Origin: Flavobacteriaceae bacterium GF1
GTDB taxonomy: Bacteria; Bacteroidota; Bacteroidia; Flavobacteriales; Flavobacteriaceae
Assembly (NCBI GenBank): GCA_009797885.1
Contig: WNKP01000007.1
Span: 186,001-250,000 of the forward strand
DNA length: 64,000 bases
Direction: 5' to 3'
Shown here: positions 38,101-45,860 of the stretch, piece after piece
Position numbering within the stretch: the stretch's first letter is position 1
Layout of the letters: each line of letters starts with the position of its first letter
Notes under the pieces: generated by a model
The model's database searches: none
Told to the model about the DNA's origin: nothing
What the model saw: the letters and a program-made list of their open reading frames with translations, nothing else
Position numbers and translations under genes: made by a program

Positions 38101-39314
38101 ATGCGTTTAAGTTTACTCCCGAAGGAGGAAAAATTGAGGTAATCCTCAAGGGGGAGTATTGCAGGGGCGTACTGAAATATGTAAACGTAAGCGTTTCGGA
38201 TACCGGTTCCGGGATAAGACCGGAAGATTTGAAGGTTATATTCGAAAGGTTTGTGCGAAGTGAGGAATTTAGCAATTGGGAAGGTACATCCACTTCCACA
38301 GGGATAGGACTCTCTTTGGCCAAGAGTTTGGCAGAGCTGCACCGTGGGGGCATTACCGTAAAGAGTAGGGAGAACGAGGGCGCCCTTTTCACTGTTAAAC
38401 TGGGAGTTGATAGGAACATGTATTCAGATAGTCGGATTGAGGTCAATCCGTTGCAGGATACTAGCGAAGGAAGCATGGAACTCGCGGATTATGAAGATTA
38501 TGTGGACACACTTTCAGAAAACCGGATGAACGAACTGCACCAGGATTCGCCCTTGATCCTTATCGTTGAGGACAATGTGGAACTTGGTCATTTCATGGCT
38601 ATGGAATTATCCTCGTCTTATAATGTTATTGTGGCACGTAATGGACGAGAGGGCTGGAAAAAATGCAGACAAAACCTTCCCGATATGGTAATTTCGGATA
38701 TCATGATGCCCGAAATGAATGGAATTGAGCTTTGCAAACGCATTAAGGAAGACGCGGGCACCTGCCATATTTTAACTATTTTATTGACTGCCAAGGCCAC
38801 ATATGAAGATCAAAAGATCGGATTGGGGATAGGGGCGGACGGTTATGTTACCAAACCCTTTAATATAGCGATACTTCACCTTAAGATCCGAAACCTTTTA
38901 CAGACCAAGGCCAATATGCAGAAAAGGTTAAAGAAAGGTGGGTTCGCCCCGGAACTTATTGTTGGGGACCGTAGGGACAAGGTTCTTTTGGATGCCTGTG
39001 TTACTTTGGTGAACGAAGAAATAGCCAATCCTGATCTGGACGTCCATTTTTTATGCAAGAAAATTGGAATAAGCCGTTCATTACTTTATTCCAAGATGAA
39101 GGCCATCACTGGAGAGTCCGTAAATGCCTTTATCCGGAACATAAGGCTTCAGGCGGCCGCGGAAATCCTACTCCGCTATCACGATAGGCCTTTGGGACAG
39201 ATTTTTACGGATGTGGGCTTCTCCAATCAATCGCATTTCAATAGGAGCTTTAAGGAAAAATATGGCGTACCCCCCCAAAAATACCGAAAACTCCATCTTA
39301 ACGAATCGGAATGA
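35109..39314 (+). CDS. hybrid two-component system regulator (HTCS)
   Basis: A 1401-residue one-chain sensor, kinase and activator of the type that controls glycan-use loci in Bacteroidota. After a signal peptide (ends AWSQ) come two-component propeller repeats (YLWIGTYDGLNRYNG, LWVGSKYGGLARF and others) to about 720, a Y_Y_Y domain, and a membrane helix near 795-815. The cytoplasmic part has HisKA with H881 in VSHEFRTPLTL, an ATPase domain (IIYNLIDNAFKFTPEGG), a receiver with D1197 in MVISDIMMPEMNG, and an AraC-type helix-turn-helix at about 1300-1398. It faces away from susCD, its probable target; the ligand is likely an oligosaccharide in the periplasm. Confidence 0.95.
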   Translation: MRLRLLRRHIVIFLLAIPAYAWSQALNGFEHLSISDGLSHNEVQCIVQDKSGYLWIGTYDGLNRYNGCSFDIFQKGSGDDSGLPDGNIYSLLVDRYGALWVGSKYGGLARFDPERETFEKWQHDPNDPNSISDDWIFTMYEDAMGQIWIGTSYGLNKIVFQEFQEPNQREIAFFEQYHHTQDPDRKIQKIVQQGDILYLATSEGILLFDTQKKAYISSYLDHDNHTFKDKNDISGGILFAKQDSLIVGSHSGIYHLDLKDSSLEPMTFDFQDKMEISRVNAILEDKGKNLWIGFNDGLVLYDTKEHHSQRFMHDFRNPVSLSDNQVLALYEDASGIVWIGTGAGVSKYDPNKAKFPLTHPEINLAPDQYKRSFKSAFTSSDGHDWIGNDSGLYEFSGDTLINSFVPDDNRYSISRGGVTKIMEMDNGDMMVATWGGGLNRLDRKINRFHRYGYSFSEGMNTNDQLSCCITDMLKDANGTLWLSTLYGFLERFDSQKDTFKSFKLGEWIWDIWLDEGSQELFAATENGLVLFDVNTGQMEHFVHQEDNPNSIGHNRTWAVFNDSNNRIWVGTYRGLEAFDRTTNTFTLHTDTTLDHLSVYTILEDETGNLWLGTQNGISKFDPDLNVFRHFTAEDGAYPESKWAYKSPDKKMFFGGAGGFNHFDPTSIKINERIPEVVFTEFKIFNESVELGADSPLQRAINVSEQITLPYRSNVFSIEFASLNYSSTSKNNYAYKLEGFDEDWNYSGARRTASYTNLNPGEYLFRVRGSNNDHVWNNEGASLKIHITPPFWGTWWFRILLVVFILAIVVVWFQVRFHQIRKKKLILEKLVRKRTGELEIINRSLEEQKQQVLVKNEALEVMAKEVRRSSQMRTNFFTNVSHEFRTPLTLIIAPLEKLLEETRNSPKINRSIELATKNSRRLLRLINQLLDVSKIDGGFMKLKLEEGNITALIEQIFHSFNFRAEKHNIQYKFFSQLDNSRCYFDADKLEKIIYNLIDNAFKFTPEGGKIEVILKGEYCRGVLKYVNVSVSDTGSGIRPEDLKVIFERFVRSEEFSNWEGTSTSTGIGLSLAKSLAELHRGGITVKSRENEGALFTVKLGVDRNMYSDSRIEVNPLQDTSEGSMELADYEDYVDTLSENRMNELHQDSPLILIVEDNVELGHFMAMELSSSYNVIVARNGREGWKKCRQNLPDMVISDIMMPEMNGIELCKRIKEDAGTCHILTILLTAKATYEDQKIGLGIGADGYVTKPFNIAILHLKIRNLLQTKANMQKRLKKGGFAPELIVGDRRDKVLLDACVTLVNEEIANPDLDVHFLCKKIGISRSLLYSKMKAITGESVNAFIRNIRLQAAAEILLRYHDRPLGQIFTDVGFSNQSHFNRSFKEKYGVPPQKYRKLHLNESE

Positions 39315-39376
39315 ATTAACCCGTCTTGAGTTTACCCCGAAGCCTTGAGGCTACAAAAAGAGTCCAAAGATACCCG

Positions 39377-39568
39377 TTGTGCATTTTGAATGTGAAATGA
39401 CCAAAGGCTGTCAGTTCGAGTGATTTTGAGGCACGAAAAACCGTATCGAGAACCAATCTGAAAGATAAAACTCTTGCCTGTCTGCCGACAGGTAGATTTT
39501 CGATACAAATTTTACTCCTTTCAATAGAAAATTCACTCGAACTGACGAGTTTATCTCAAAATGCACAA
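39377..39568. repeat. nested palindromic intergenic element
   Basis: Four inverted repeats are nested within 192 bp: 13 bp (39377-39389 / 39556-39568), 14 bp (39410-39423 / 39533-39546), 7 bp (39443-39449 / 39500-39506) and an inner 6-bp hairpin CCTGTC-TGCC-GACAGG (39477-39492). All arms are perfect. As RNA or extruded DNA it would form one long interrupted stem. The inner hairpin resembles short palindromes common in flavobacterial intergenic regions. It sits between convergent genes. The remainder of 39315-39683 has no gene, only a direct repeat of GAAAGCAAATG 22 bp apart (39628 and 39650). Confidence 0.75.
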
Positions 39569-39683
39569 GGGGTTTCAAAGCTATTTTATGGTCATGTCCA
39601 TTAGTGGAGCCCAGTTCCCTTTCCGTTGAAAGCAAATGTCCTTGGAAGGGAAAGCAAATGGGAACCCTTTGCTTTTAAGGTGT

Positions 39684-41036
39684 TTATTTGAGCTTGAATT
39701 CGGTGTTCCCTGCGTCCAGTATAAGCACCCAATCTTGGGCAGATGGAGAAGTAAAGTCAATACTACCCTTGGTGGAATAGCTACCCAGATAATCCACTTT
39801 GCCATTAATAGGGTTATACCAATAGGCGTCAAGCTTTTTGCCCTTTAACGTTTGTGGATTTACGGTAAAAGAACGTTGTGATGGCACGTAAGACAAAGCA
39901 AAACCCCCGTCATGGGCTATCACTGAAGTTGCGTAGTCATTGGTGGCGTAGGTGTCGTTTCCCCCTACGATCAGGCTACCTGAAATATCCGGCCTTACTT
40001 TAGTCCACGGCAGGGAATGGAACAAATTCTTAAGATGCACCAAGGTTATTGCACCCTTAAAATTCCTGAGGTTCTCTTTCCATTCAGGTGGGATATTCCA
40101 ATTGGCCGAGCCATAGGCATGGCCTGCACCTCCCGAAAAAACGGACCAGTAGGCCTGCTTTCGTATTTGCAATGGACTTCCCATAGGGTCGTGCTCCCTT
40201 TCATAGGTGGATTCGCCAAGGAAAAACGGTCTTTTGGGAGTTTTTTGATACTCTGTATAGCCTACCTCATACACATCTGGTTGCCTCCAGTTCCACGCTT
40301 TATTAAAACCCCGGAAGTAGGTGTAGATCATGGAGACGTCCAACCAATCCGGATTGTCCCAAACATCGGTGCTGGAGTGTGTTGATGCGGCGTGATAGGT
40401 CATTAATTGGTGTGGGGCATTTGCCTTTAGGGCTTTGGCCAATGCATCATACTCCTCAACGCTGGTTTTGGGGTCATTGTCTCCACCAATGATCCAAAAT
40501 ATGTTATCAAACTTCCCAAACTTTTGGGCCAGATATTCGCCAAACCATCGGCTTTTATCTATCCCATTGTTGTTCATAAATTCATTACGGCCACCATATC
40601 CCTCCCCGCAGCACCCGGCCCATAAGGGAGCAATGGCAATTACCAGGTTCAGGGATTCTGCTATTTGAATAACTTCCTGAACATGTCCCATATATTCGTC
40701 ATTTACGGTACTAAAATCATTTGAGTCCGAAAAGGGACGGCGTCTTGCGATGTCCGTGTTTCCGTCAAAGCCAGTGAGCATGGTCTGTACCACGGTAAAT
40801 CCGTTTCTCTTTCGATCCTCAAGATAGTGTTGGGCTTCCTCAAGGTCTAGCTTTAAAAACAGCTTCCAGGCCGTATCCGCACTATAGAAGAAAGTCTTTC
40901 CCGATTGGTCTTCAAAATACCGTTGGTCAGGAGAAATCCTAAGTGGAAAAAGATAATCTTGTTCTTGGCCGCAAACCGTTGATATCCATAGTAAAAAAAA
41001 TAAAACTATTTTAAAATATGATGTTTTAATTGCCAT
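39684..41036 (-). CDS. apiosidase-like glycoside hydrolase (DUF4038 / GH140 type)
   Basis: A 450-residue secreted protein (signal peptide ending TVCGQ). The TIM-barrel domain opens with FFYSADTAWKLFLKLDLEEA, then shows WIIGGDND with candidate catalytic Asp186 and LGESTYE with candidate Glu275, the Asp/Glu pair expected for this clan. A small C-terminal beta domain, formerly called collagen-binding (about 365-450), ends DWVLILDAG. Characterised GH140 enzymes release apiose-linked side chains of rhamnogalacturonan II. The gene converges with the HTCS and is near susCD, so it may act on the same glycan. Specificity is inferred from family only. Confidence 0.85.
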   Translation of the reverse strand: MAIKTSYFKIVLFFLLWISTVCGQEQDYLFPLRISPDQRYFEDQSGKTFFYSADTAWKLFLKLDLEEAQHYLEDRKRNGFTVVQTMLTGFDGNTDIARRRPFSDSNDFSTVNDEYMGHVQEVIQIAESLNLVIAIAPLWAGCCGEGYGGRNEFMNNNGIDKSRWFGEYLAQKFGKFDNIFWIIGGDNDPKTSVEEYDALAKALKANAPHQLMTYHAASTHSSTDVWDNPDWLDVSMIYTYFRGFNKAWNWRQPDVYEVGYTEYQKTPKRPFFLGESTYEREHDPMGSPLQIRKQAYWSVFSGGAGHAYGSANWNIPPEWKENLRNFKGAITLVHLKNLFHSLPWTKVRPDISGSLIVGGNDTYATNDYATSVIAHDGGFALSYVPSQRSFTVNPQTLKGKKLDAYWYNPINGKVDYLGSYSTKGSIDFTSPSAQDWVLILDAGNTEFKLK

Positions 41037-41437
41037 TAACCCCTGATAAATAGTTATTGTTCAATTCCTTTGGTAAATTCCAATCCTAGCGCTGGAATAA
41101 TTCAGCGTTCAACGCTTAAGAGTACTAGGACGTTCACCTTAATAAGAATGGAAATCCTCAAATAACATCGCTATAACCATTTTTTATTGGATTTTTTAAA
41201 ACATCTTAGGGCCACCGGAACGCTTGCCTTTTTAATTCTATATGTTTTTTTCTTGGGTATTGCTTATCCGACCAAAAAACGGATATATAGTAGAGCTAAG
41301 GAATAAATGATAAGGTGGGATGCGGGCATGCGTCACTAGTTTCGCAACTCTTGAGGTTTAGGGATAGGTTAAGGACAAGTCTTTGTTTTCATATGCTTAT
41401 ACAAGGTCAAGGATAAAGGGTTTATGTGGTATTTTTT

Positions 41438-41460
41438 ACCCCTACCTTGGGGTTTTTTTT
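41438..41460 (+). terminator. orphan plus-strand terminator
   Basis: ACCCC (41438-41442) pairs with GGGGT (41449-41453), loop TACCTT, followed by eight T residues to 41460. It is a clear plus-strand terminator shape, yet no plus-strand gene lies upstream within 2 kb. The region 41037-41437 has no coding frame I believe; it may carry a small plus-strand RNA or only leader DNA of the minus-strand glycosidase gene. Confidence 0.55.
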
Positions 41461-41464
41461 ATCT

Positions 41465-41509
41465 CCCTAAAAGAAAACAAGCGGGAAATCCAAATTGGAA
41501 ATCCCGCTT
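41465..41509 (-). terminator. terminator of the apbE-yceI-FGE-gfo operon
   Basis: AAGCGGGA (41479-41486) pairs perfectly with TCCCGCTT (41502-41509); the loop can pair further (TCCA/TGGA). On the minus strand the stem is followed by GTTTTCTTTT. It lies about 90 bp after the oxidoreductase stop. Confidence 0.65.
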
Positions 41510-41554
41510 AAACCCTATGTCCATGGTTCCCTTTTTCAACGAGCACAAAACTAG

Positions 41555-41600
41555 GAATTGGCTCTTTTTTGGTCTTAGAATTGGCTCTTTTTTGGTCTTA
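41555..41600. repeat. perfect 23-bp tandem duplication
   Basis: The 23-mer starting GAATTGGCTC occurs twice in tandem at 41555-41577 and 41578-41600 without mismatch. The second copy contains the TAA stop (41600-41598) of the minus-strand oxidoreductase, so each unit begins with a TAA on that strand. It looks like a recent slippage duplication. Confidence 0.9.
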
Positions 41601-42926
41601 TACTTGGGTCTTGCCTGGAACGGGAACCGGGTAATCCCCATTGGCCAAAGGCAAAATTGGGGGTACACTATTGAAGTCCGTTTCGTCCGTATAGTCAAAT
41701 AGCTTTACTTCAGATGCGATTGCGTCCTCCCATTTCATATTCCTTCCCGACCATGCGGACATACGTCCAAAGGTTCCGGTCATGCATGATTTTGCTGCAT
41801 AGAAGGCGTCATTTATGTATTTTTTCTTGTTGTAGATGCCTTCCAATAAATCCTTTTGTACAATTCCATGAACTCCATGAAAGTTGCCATCGTATTCCTT
41901 TTTGCTGTCAAAAATTAGCTTTCCTTTGCTGTTAAAGGCCTGCGCATTGTCTCCGGTAATGACAACCCTACCTTTTGTGCCATAAAACCATTCCCCGTTC
42001 TTGACCGAACAATTGGGAAGATTACGGCTATAACTATGAACCGAGATATCATTCTCATATATAAAATGGGATGATATGCTATCAAAGCCACCAAGGGAGC
42101 CCGAATATAGTTTCTCCGATATTTTCCCGCCGTGTGCCGTTACCGTCAATGGGTTCTCCTGTTGCAATGCCCAGTTTACAACATCAATATTGTGTACATG
42201 ATATTCTTCTATGTTACCGCCGCTGACCCATGAGAACGAACGCCAATGCCTGTTTTGAAACTCCATCTCTGTCCACGAGTCCTCTCGTGGCCTGCTCAAA
42301 TCGCCAATGGGACCGCCAAACCAGTAGCACTCCGCAGAAAATATATCCCCAATAATCCCATCATGTATGAGCTCCACTATTTTTTGGTAACCCGGGGAAT
42401 ACCTTCTTTGCAGCCCTCCTGCCACATAAAGTCTGTTCTTTTTGGCCAAAGCTGCGGTTTCCATGATCTTTTTGAATCCATAGGCATCCACACTTACGGG
42501 TTTTTCAATAAAAACATGTTTTCCTTGTTTAATGGCCTCTTCAAACATAATGGGTTTGTATGCCGCCGGTGTGGTCAAAAAAGCAATATCGCAAAGGGCA
42601 ATTGCTTTTTTGTAGCCTTGAAACCCCGTAAACCTGGTATCCTCGGTGACCTTCAACTGCGTTTTGTCCTTCACCCTTTCCACCAATGCGTTGTAGTGGA
42701 GATCGATCCTATCCGAAAACAAATCGGCCATGGCAACGAGTTCTGCAGGCACTCCGCAGTTAAGGGCGTCCAATACGGCCCCCGTTCCCCTACCTCCACA
42801 ACCAATTAGGGCAATTTTGAGCCTATCCTGACCTTGGGATCCAATATTTGCCCCCAATATACCGGGTGCGGCCAACGCCCCTGTGCCGGCTATGGCTGTT
42901 GATTTTACAAATTCGCGTCTTTTCAT
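41598..42926 (-). CDS. Gfo/Idh/MocA-family oxidoreductase, Tat-exported
   Basis: A 442-residue NAD(P)-dependent oxidoreductase with a twin-arginine leader (MKRREFVKSTAIAGTGALA). The Rossmann loop KIALIGCGGRGTGAVLDAL lies near residues 36-54, and FIEKPVSVDAYG near 140 holds the catalytic-region lysine. GGNIEEYHVHNIDVVNW matches the substrate-side segment of the paralogue at 16533-17876, and the two share a closing PVPGKT-type end. It is the last gene of a four-gene operon after the FGE-like gene (33-bp gap). The substrate is unknown, probably a carbohydrate. Confidence 0.87.
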   Translation of the reverse strand: MKRREFVKSTAIAGTGALAAPGILGANIGSQGQDRLKIALIGCGGRGTGAVLDALNCGVPAELVAMADLFSDRIDLHYNALVERVKDKTQLKVTEDTRFTGFQGYKKAIALCDIAFLTTPAAYKPIMFEEAIKQGKHVFIEKPVSVDAYGFKKIMETAALAKKNRLYVAGGLQRRYSPGYQKIVELIHDGIIGDIFSAECYWFGGPIGDLSRPREDSWTEMEFQNRHWRSFSWVSGGNIEEYHVHNIDVVNWALQQENPLTVTAHGGKISEKLYSGSLGGFDSISSHFIYENDISVHSYSRNLPNCSVKNGEWFYGTKGRVVITGDNAQAFNSKGKLIFDSKKEYDGNFHGVHGIVQKDLLEGIYNKKKYINDAFYAAKSCMTGTFGRMSAWSGRNMKWEDAIASEVKLFDYTDETDFNSVPPILPLANGDYPVPVPGKTQV

Positions 42927-42959
42927 TATTCCTATTTTTTTGGTTCGTATTCTTTTGAT

Positions 42960-43916
42960 TCATTCCAAAAACGATGAGAAAAAGGCTTCCGCTTCTTCTT
43001 TTGTGGGTTGCTTCAATGGGCGTACCAAACGAAAGCCCACAAATTCGGAATCGGTGTTCCACCAAAAGCTCTTGGGGATTTGTGGGTCGCGCGCTTTCCA
43101 CTTATCGATGGAACGCTCACGGTTTGAGGTTCTACAGCTAAGGGCATCATCCCTAAACGAGCCTCCCCTCACCGAACGGGGGTTCAATGCTGTTGGTTTT
43201 CCCCAGGGGCCTTTTTCATTCTCCTTGATGGTCGAATAAAAATCCGGGTAATATTGATCCAGGCACCATTCGGCAACGTTTCCATAGATATCGTAGAGGC
43301 CATTGGGGTTGGGTTCCTTTAATCCAACTTCATGAAACTCGCCATTGGAGTTTTCACTGTACCAGGCATAATCCTTAAGTTTTCGCTTCTTCTTACCAAA
43401 AAAATAAGGTTCGTCCATTCCCGCTCCTGCGGCGTATTCCCATTCGAGTTCCGTGGGAAGGCGATAAAAAATACCTGTTCTTTGGTACAACCATCGGCAA
43501 TAGGATAGTGCACTGTATTGGGTCATTCCAACAGCAGGCTCCCTATCCTTGTCCCCAAGACCTTTTGAAGGATCTTCATACGGGCTGGAAGGTCTTGAAA
43601 TCACTACATCGTTCATTTCTCCGCTGGGCAGCAAGTCTCGCGTTATATCCCTAAAAAGAAGAAATTCACCGTGGGTCACTTCAAATGCACCCATCCAGAA
43701 AGAGGAAAGCTCCACTTGTTTTCTGGGCAATTCATCGGTTTCCGCGTTTTTATCCTTTTTTGATGCCCCAATCGTAAAAATGCCTCCCTCGATGGGAACC
43801 ATTTTAAATGTAATCTCCGTACCGTCGATTCGTTGGTCATATTCCTTAAAATCATCCTGCCCGAAGGCGTAAGCACTCCAAAGTGCCATTCCGAATAAAA
43901 AAACTGTTATTTTCAT
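42960..43916 (-). CDS. formylglycine-generating-enzyme-like (SUMF1 domain) secreted protein
   Basis: A 318-residue protein with a signal peptide ending YAFGQ. The SUMF1/FGE fold is marked by FTIGASKKDKNAETDELP, WMGAFEVTHGEFLLF, RLPTELEWEYAA, NVAEWCLDQYYPD, VRGGSFRDDALSC and VGFRLVRP. True FGEs have two copper-binding cysteines in this last region. Here only the second (SCRTSNRER) remains; the first position is aspartate. It is therefore unlikely to be a standard sulfatase activator, and no sulfatase is encoded in the window. Related domains serve in gliding and T9SS proteins. It starts only 3 bp after the yceI-like gene. Confidence 0.85.
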   Translation of the reverse strand: MKITVFLFGMALWSAYAFGQDDFKEYDQRIDGTEITFKMVPIEGGIFTIGASKKDKNAETDELPRKQVELSSFWMGAFEVTHGEFLLFRDITRDLLPSGEMNDVVISRPSSPYEDPSKGLGDKDREPAVGMTQYSALSYCRWLYQRTGIFYRLPTELEWEYAAGAGMDEPYFFGKKKRKLKDYAWYSENSNGEFHEVGLKEPNPNGLYDIYGNVAEWCLDQYYPDFYSTIKENEKGPWGKPTALNPRSVRGGSFRDDALSCRTSNRERSIDKWKARDPQIPKSFWWNTDSEFVGFRLVRPLKQPTKEEAEAFFSSFLE

Positions 43917-43919
43917 TGA

Positions 43920-44519
43920 TTAGGATTGCTTTATAAATGTTAAATCCAATTGAATGGTGATATCATCATCGGTGGAAAGCTGTCCAAAAAAAGCTGTTGG
44001 TCGCTCAATATTGAAAGCCGATAGTTTTAAAGGCTTGCTCCCCTGCATTTTTAAGGTTTTCCCGTCATTGCTTAGTTGTGCCTTAACGTTGACATCTATG
44101 TTTTTTTCTTCTCCCGCCATTTTCAATATGCCATGGAACACCATGGTCACTTCATTGCCATTTGCTTCCGTGACCTCATTTGAGATGGCCGCATAGTTTA
44201 CTTGGGGATACTGCTCAAATTTTAGGGCGTTTTGAACCTTTTTGTCCATGATGGGGCCTCTTCCACCGGTCATTTTATCAGCTGGTGCCGAGAATGTCAG
44301 TTTAGAGATGAATTTAGAACCCAATTCCAGGGGAACTGAATCATTCACTTGCAGTTCGCCCTGAAATCCCTGAACGTCCAGTTGCCAGTCGCTGACATTG
44401 GAAGAACCGTCAACATGTATTTTGGTACCTTCCTCATCAAGAATAAAGATACTCTGTCCATTGGCTAAGGAGCTTAACGTAATGAACAATGCCGTGAAAA
44501 TCATTTTAGTTTTGGTCAT
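43920..44519 (-). CDS. YceI-family periplasmic lipid-binding protein
   Basis: A 199-residue exported protein (signal ending LANGQ). The lipocalin-like YceI fold is indicated by IHVDGSSNVSDWQLDVQGFQG, then DKKVQNALKFEQYPQVNY near residue 95, FHGILKMAGEEKNIDVNV, and the final MQGSKPLKLSAFNIERPTA. YceI proteins bind polyisoprenoid or other amphipathic ligands in the periplasm. It is the second gene of the operon headed by apbE. In combination with ApbE a redox or quinone-linked role is possible but unproven. Confidence 0.87.
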   Translation of the reverse strand: MTKTKMIFTALFITLSSLANGQSIFILDEEGTKIHVDGSSNVSDWQLDVQGFQGELQVNDSVPLELGSKFISKLTFSAPADKMTGGRGPIMDKKVQNALKFEQYPQVNYAAISNEVTEANGNEVTMVFHGILKMAGEEKNIDVNVKAQLSNDGKTLKMQGSKPLKLSAFNIERPTAFFGQLSTDDDITIQLDLTFIKQS

Positions 44520-44575
44520 CGATATATACTTCTAATAGTTTGTGCCTTTATTGTAAGGTTCCCATGGAAATCCGC

Positions 44576-45568
44576 TCATTTAACATCCTCCAGTATTGGA
44601 AATGATTCACTTTTCAGGATAATCCCATCTCTGGAAAACAATATAAAATCGGTGTTCTTTTCTTTTTTTGTTATAGCCTCAATCAATTTTGAATCTTCGA
44701 CAATATTCAAGGTCGACGCCAAATAATCGGCAGCTACCGCATTATCCGCAATTACGGTGGATATCGTGTTATGGGTAACCGGTGTCAAGGTTTTTGGATC
44801 GATGATATGCGAATACCTACGCCCTTTTATTTGTCTAAACCGATAGGTGCTTCCTGAGGTTGCAATTGCCTGCCCGGATTTAAGTTTTACGTAAAAACCC
44901 AAACGGGCATCCGGTGAAACACTTATGGGCCAATACGGACTTTCCGGGGGGCTGCCACAAACCCTGATATCCCCTGCCGCTTCAACCAAGAAATCTTCAA
45001 ACCCTTGGTCATACAAAAACAGGTACACTTTGTCAATGATATATCCTTTTGCGATTCCGCCCAAATTCAATGTTATGTTGCTGTTTATTTCCAGACGAAG
45101 TGAATCCATCCTAATCACAGCATTGGAGAACCCGACCGAAGTTCGCGCTTTTTTCAACTTGCGCTTTGATGGTAACCGTTTCTCCCTGGCCGCCTTGTTC
45201 CAGATATCGATAGCCGATTGAATGGAAATGTCAAAATATCCTTCACTGTTTTCAAAAGCCTCCCGGCTACGAATCAATAAGTTTACCAAATCGGTCGGTG
45301 GGGCAACAAGGGTTTTGGATGCATTCAATCTGCTCAGGTGACTATCGTTTGAATAACTGCTGAATATTTCAACCAAGGAATCCACAAGTTGATAGGCTTC
45401 TTCTATTGGGGCCAGCACCCCTTTGTCATCTTCTGAATAGATCACGATCCTAAAATCGCCCCCCATTTTTTCCCTGTTAAATTCAATGCGCTTTTCTTGC
45501 GCGTTTTCATGTGCAAATGAAAATGCCGTGGCCAGGACTGGAAGCAAACAGACATATTTTAGTTTCAT
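44576..45568 (-). CDS. apbE: FAD:protein FMN transferase, ApbE family
   Basis: ApbE covalently attaches FMN from FAD to a threonine of partner proteins outside the cytoplasm. Family motifs are present: NLGGIAKGYIID, VEAAGDIRVCG, AIATSGSTYRF, YSHIIDPKT and VIADNAVAADYLAST, the last with the magnesium-binding Asp. I place the start at ATG 45568, giving MKLKYVCLLPVLATAFSFA as a normal signal peptide; ATG 45577 is an alternative, and an extension to 45607 would need a TTG. No FMN-binding-domain partner is seen nearby. Upstream lie three 11-bp-spaced heptamers, the presumed operator. Confidence 0.9.
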   Translation of the reverse strand: MKLKYVCLLPVLATAFSFAHENAQEKRIEFNREKMGGDFRIVIYSEDDKGVLAPIEEAYQLVDSLVEIFSSYSNDSHLSRLNASKTLVAPPTDLVNLLIRSREAFENSEGYFDISIQSAIDIWNKAAREKRLPSKRKLKKARTSVGFSNAVIRMDSLRLEINSNITLNLGGIAKGYIIDKVYLFLYDQGFEDFLVEAAGDIRVCGSPPESPYWPISVSPDARLGFYVKLKSGQAIATSGSTYRFRQIKGRRYSHIIDPKTLTPVTHNTISTVIADNAVAADYLASTLNIVEDSKLIEAITKKEKNTDFILFSRDGIILKSESFPILEDVK

Positions 45569-45642
45569 TGCCAACATAGCGATCTGAAATAAAAGGATTC
45601 TTGACAATTGCTCTTAAAGATATTGATGGCTTTATAAATAGA

Positions 45643-45671
45643 CCTTACACAAGCCTTACACAGACCTTACA
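45643..45671 (-). promoter_or_regulatory. candidate SARP operator: three heptamers at 11-bp period
   Basis: On the minus strand TGTAAGG occurs at 45671-45665, 45660-45654 and 45649-45643, exactly 11 bp apart with 4-bp spacers. A TATTTATA element follows within 2 bp and resembles the -7 box (TAnnTTTG, partial). SARP-type regulators bind direct heptamers with 11-bp spacing on one DNA face close to the -10 region. The site is about 75 bp from the apbE start and about 190 bp from the divergent regulator gene, so apbE is the likelier target. Confidence 0.6.
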
Positions 45672-45860
45672 AAAAAGGAAGGAATCACGTAAAAGCAACC
45701 ATTAATCACGGATTAAAAAAGCATAACCAATTTTTTGACAAAAAAAATCCTCGTATTTTTCAACTCCTATTTCAATGGGTTTCCCATAAAATTACGGTTG
45801 ATATGCGTGCGCTGCACGGCTTAAATGTATTAGGCTCACAAAGGAGCTTACCAGTATTGG

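Noticed and set aside
36180-38500. Antisense frames inside the HTCS gene
   Set aside because: All lie opposite conserved kinase or propeller codons and have no motifs.
39628-39660. GAAAGCAAATG direct repeat as an operator
   Set aside because: Two copies 22 bp apart in a convergent, non-promoter region; no target gene starts nearby.
45569-45607. Extension of apbE to 45607
   Set aside because: It needs a TTG start and lengthens a normal signal peptide; ATG 45568 is better.
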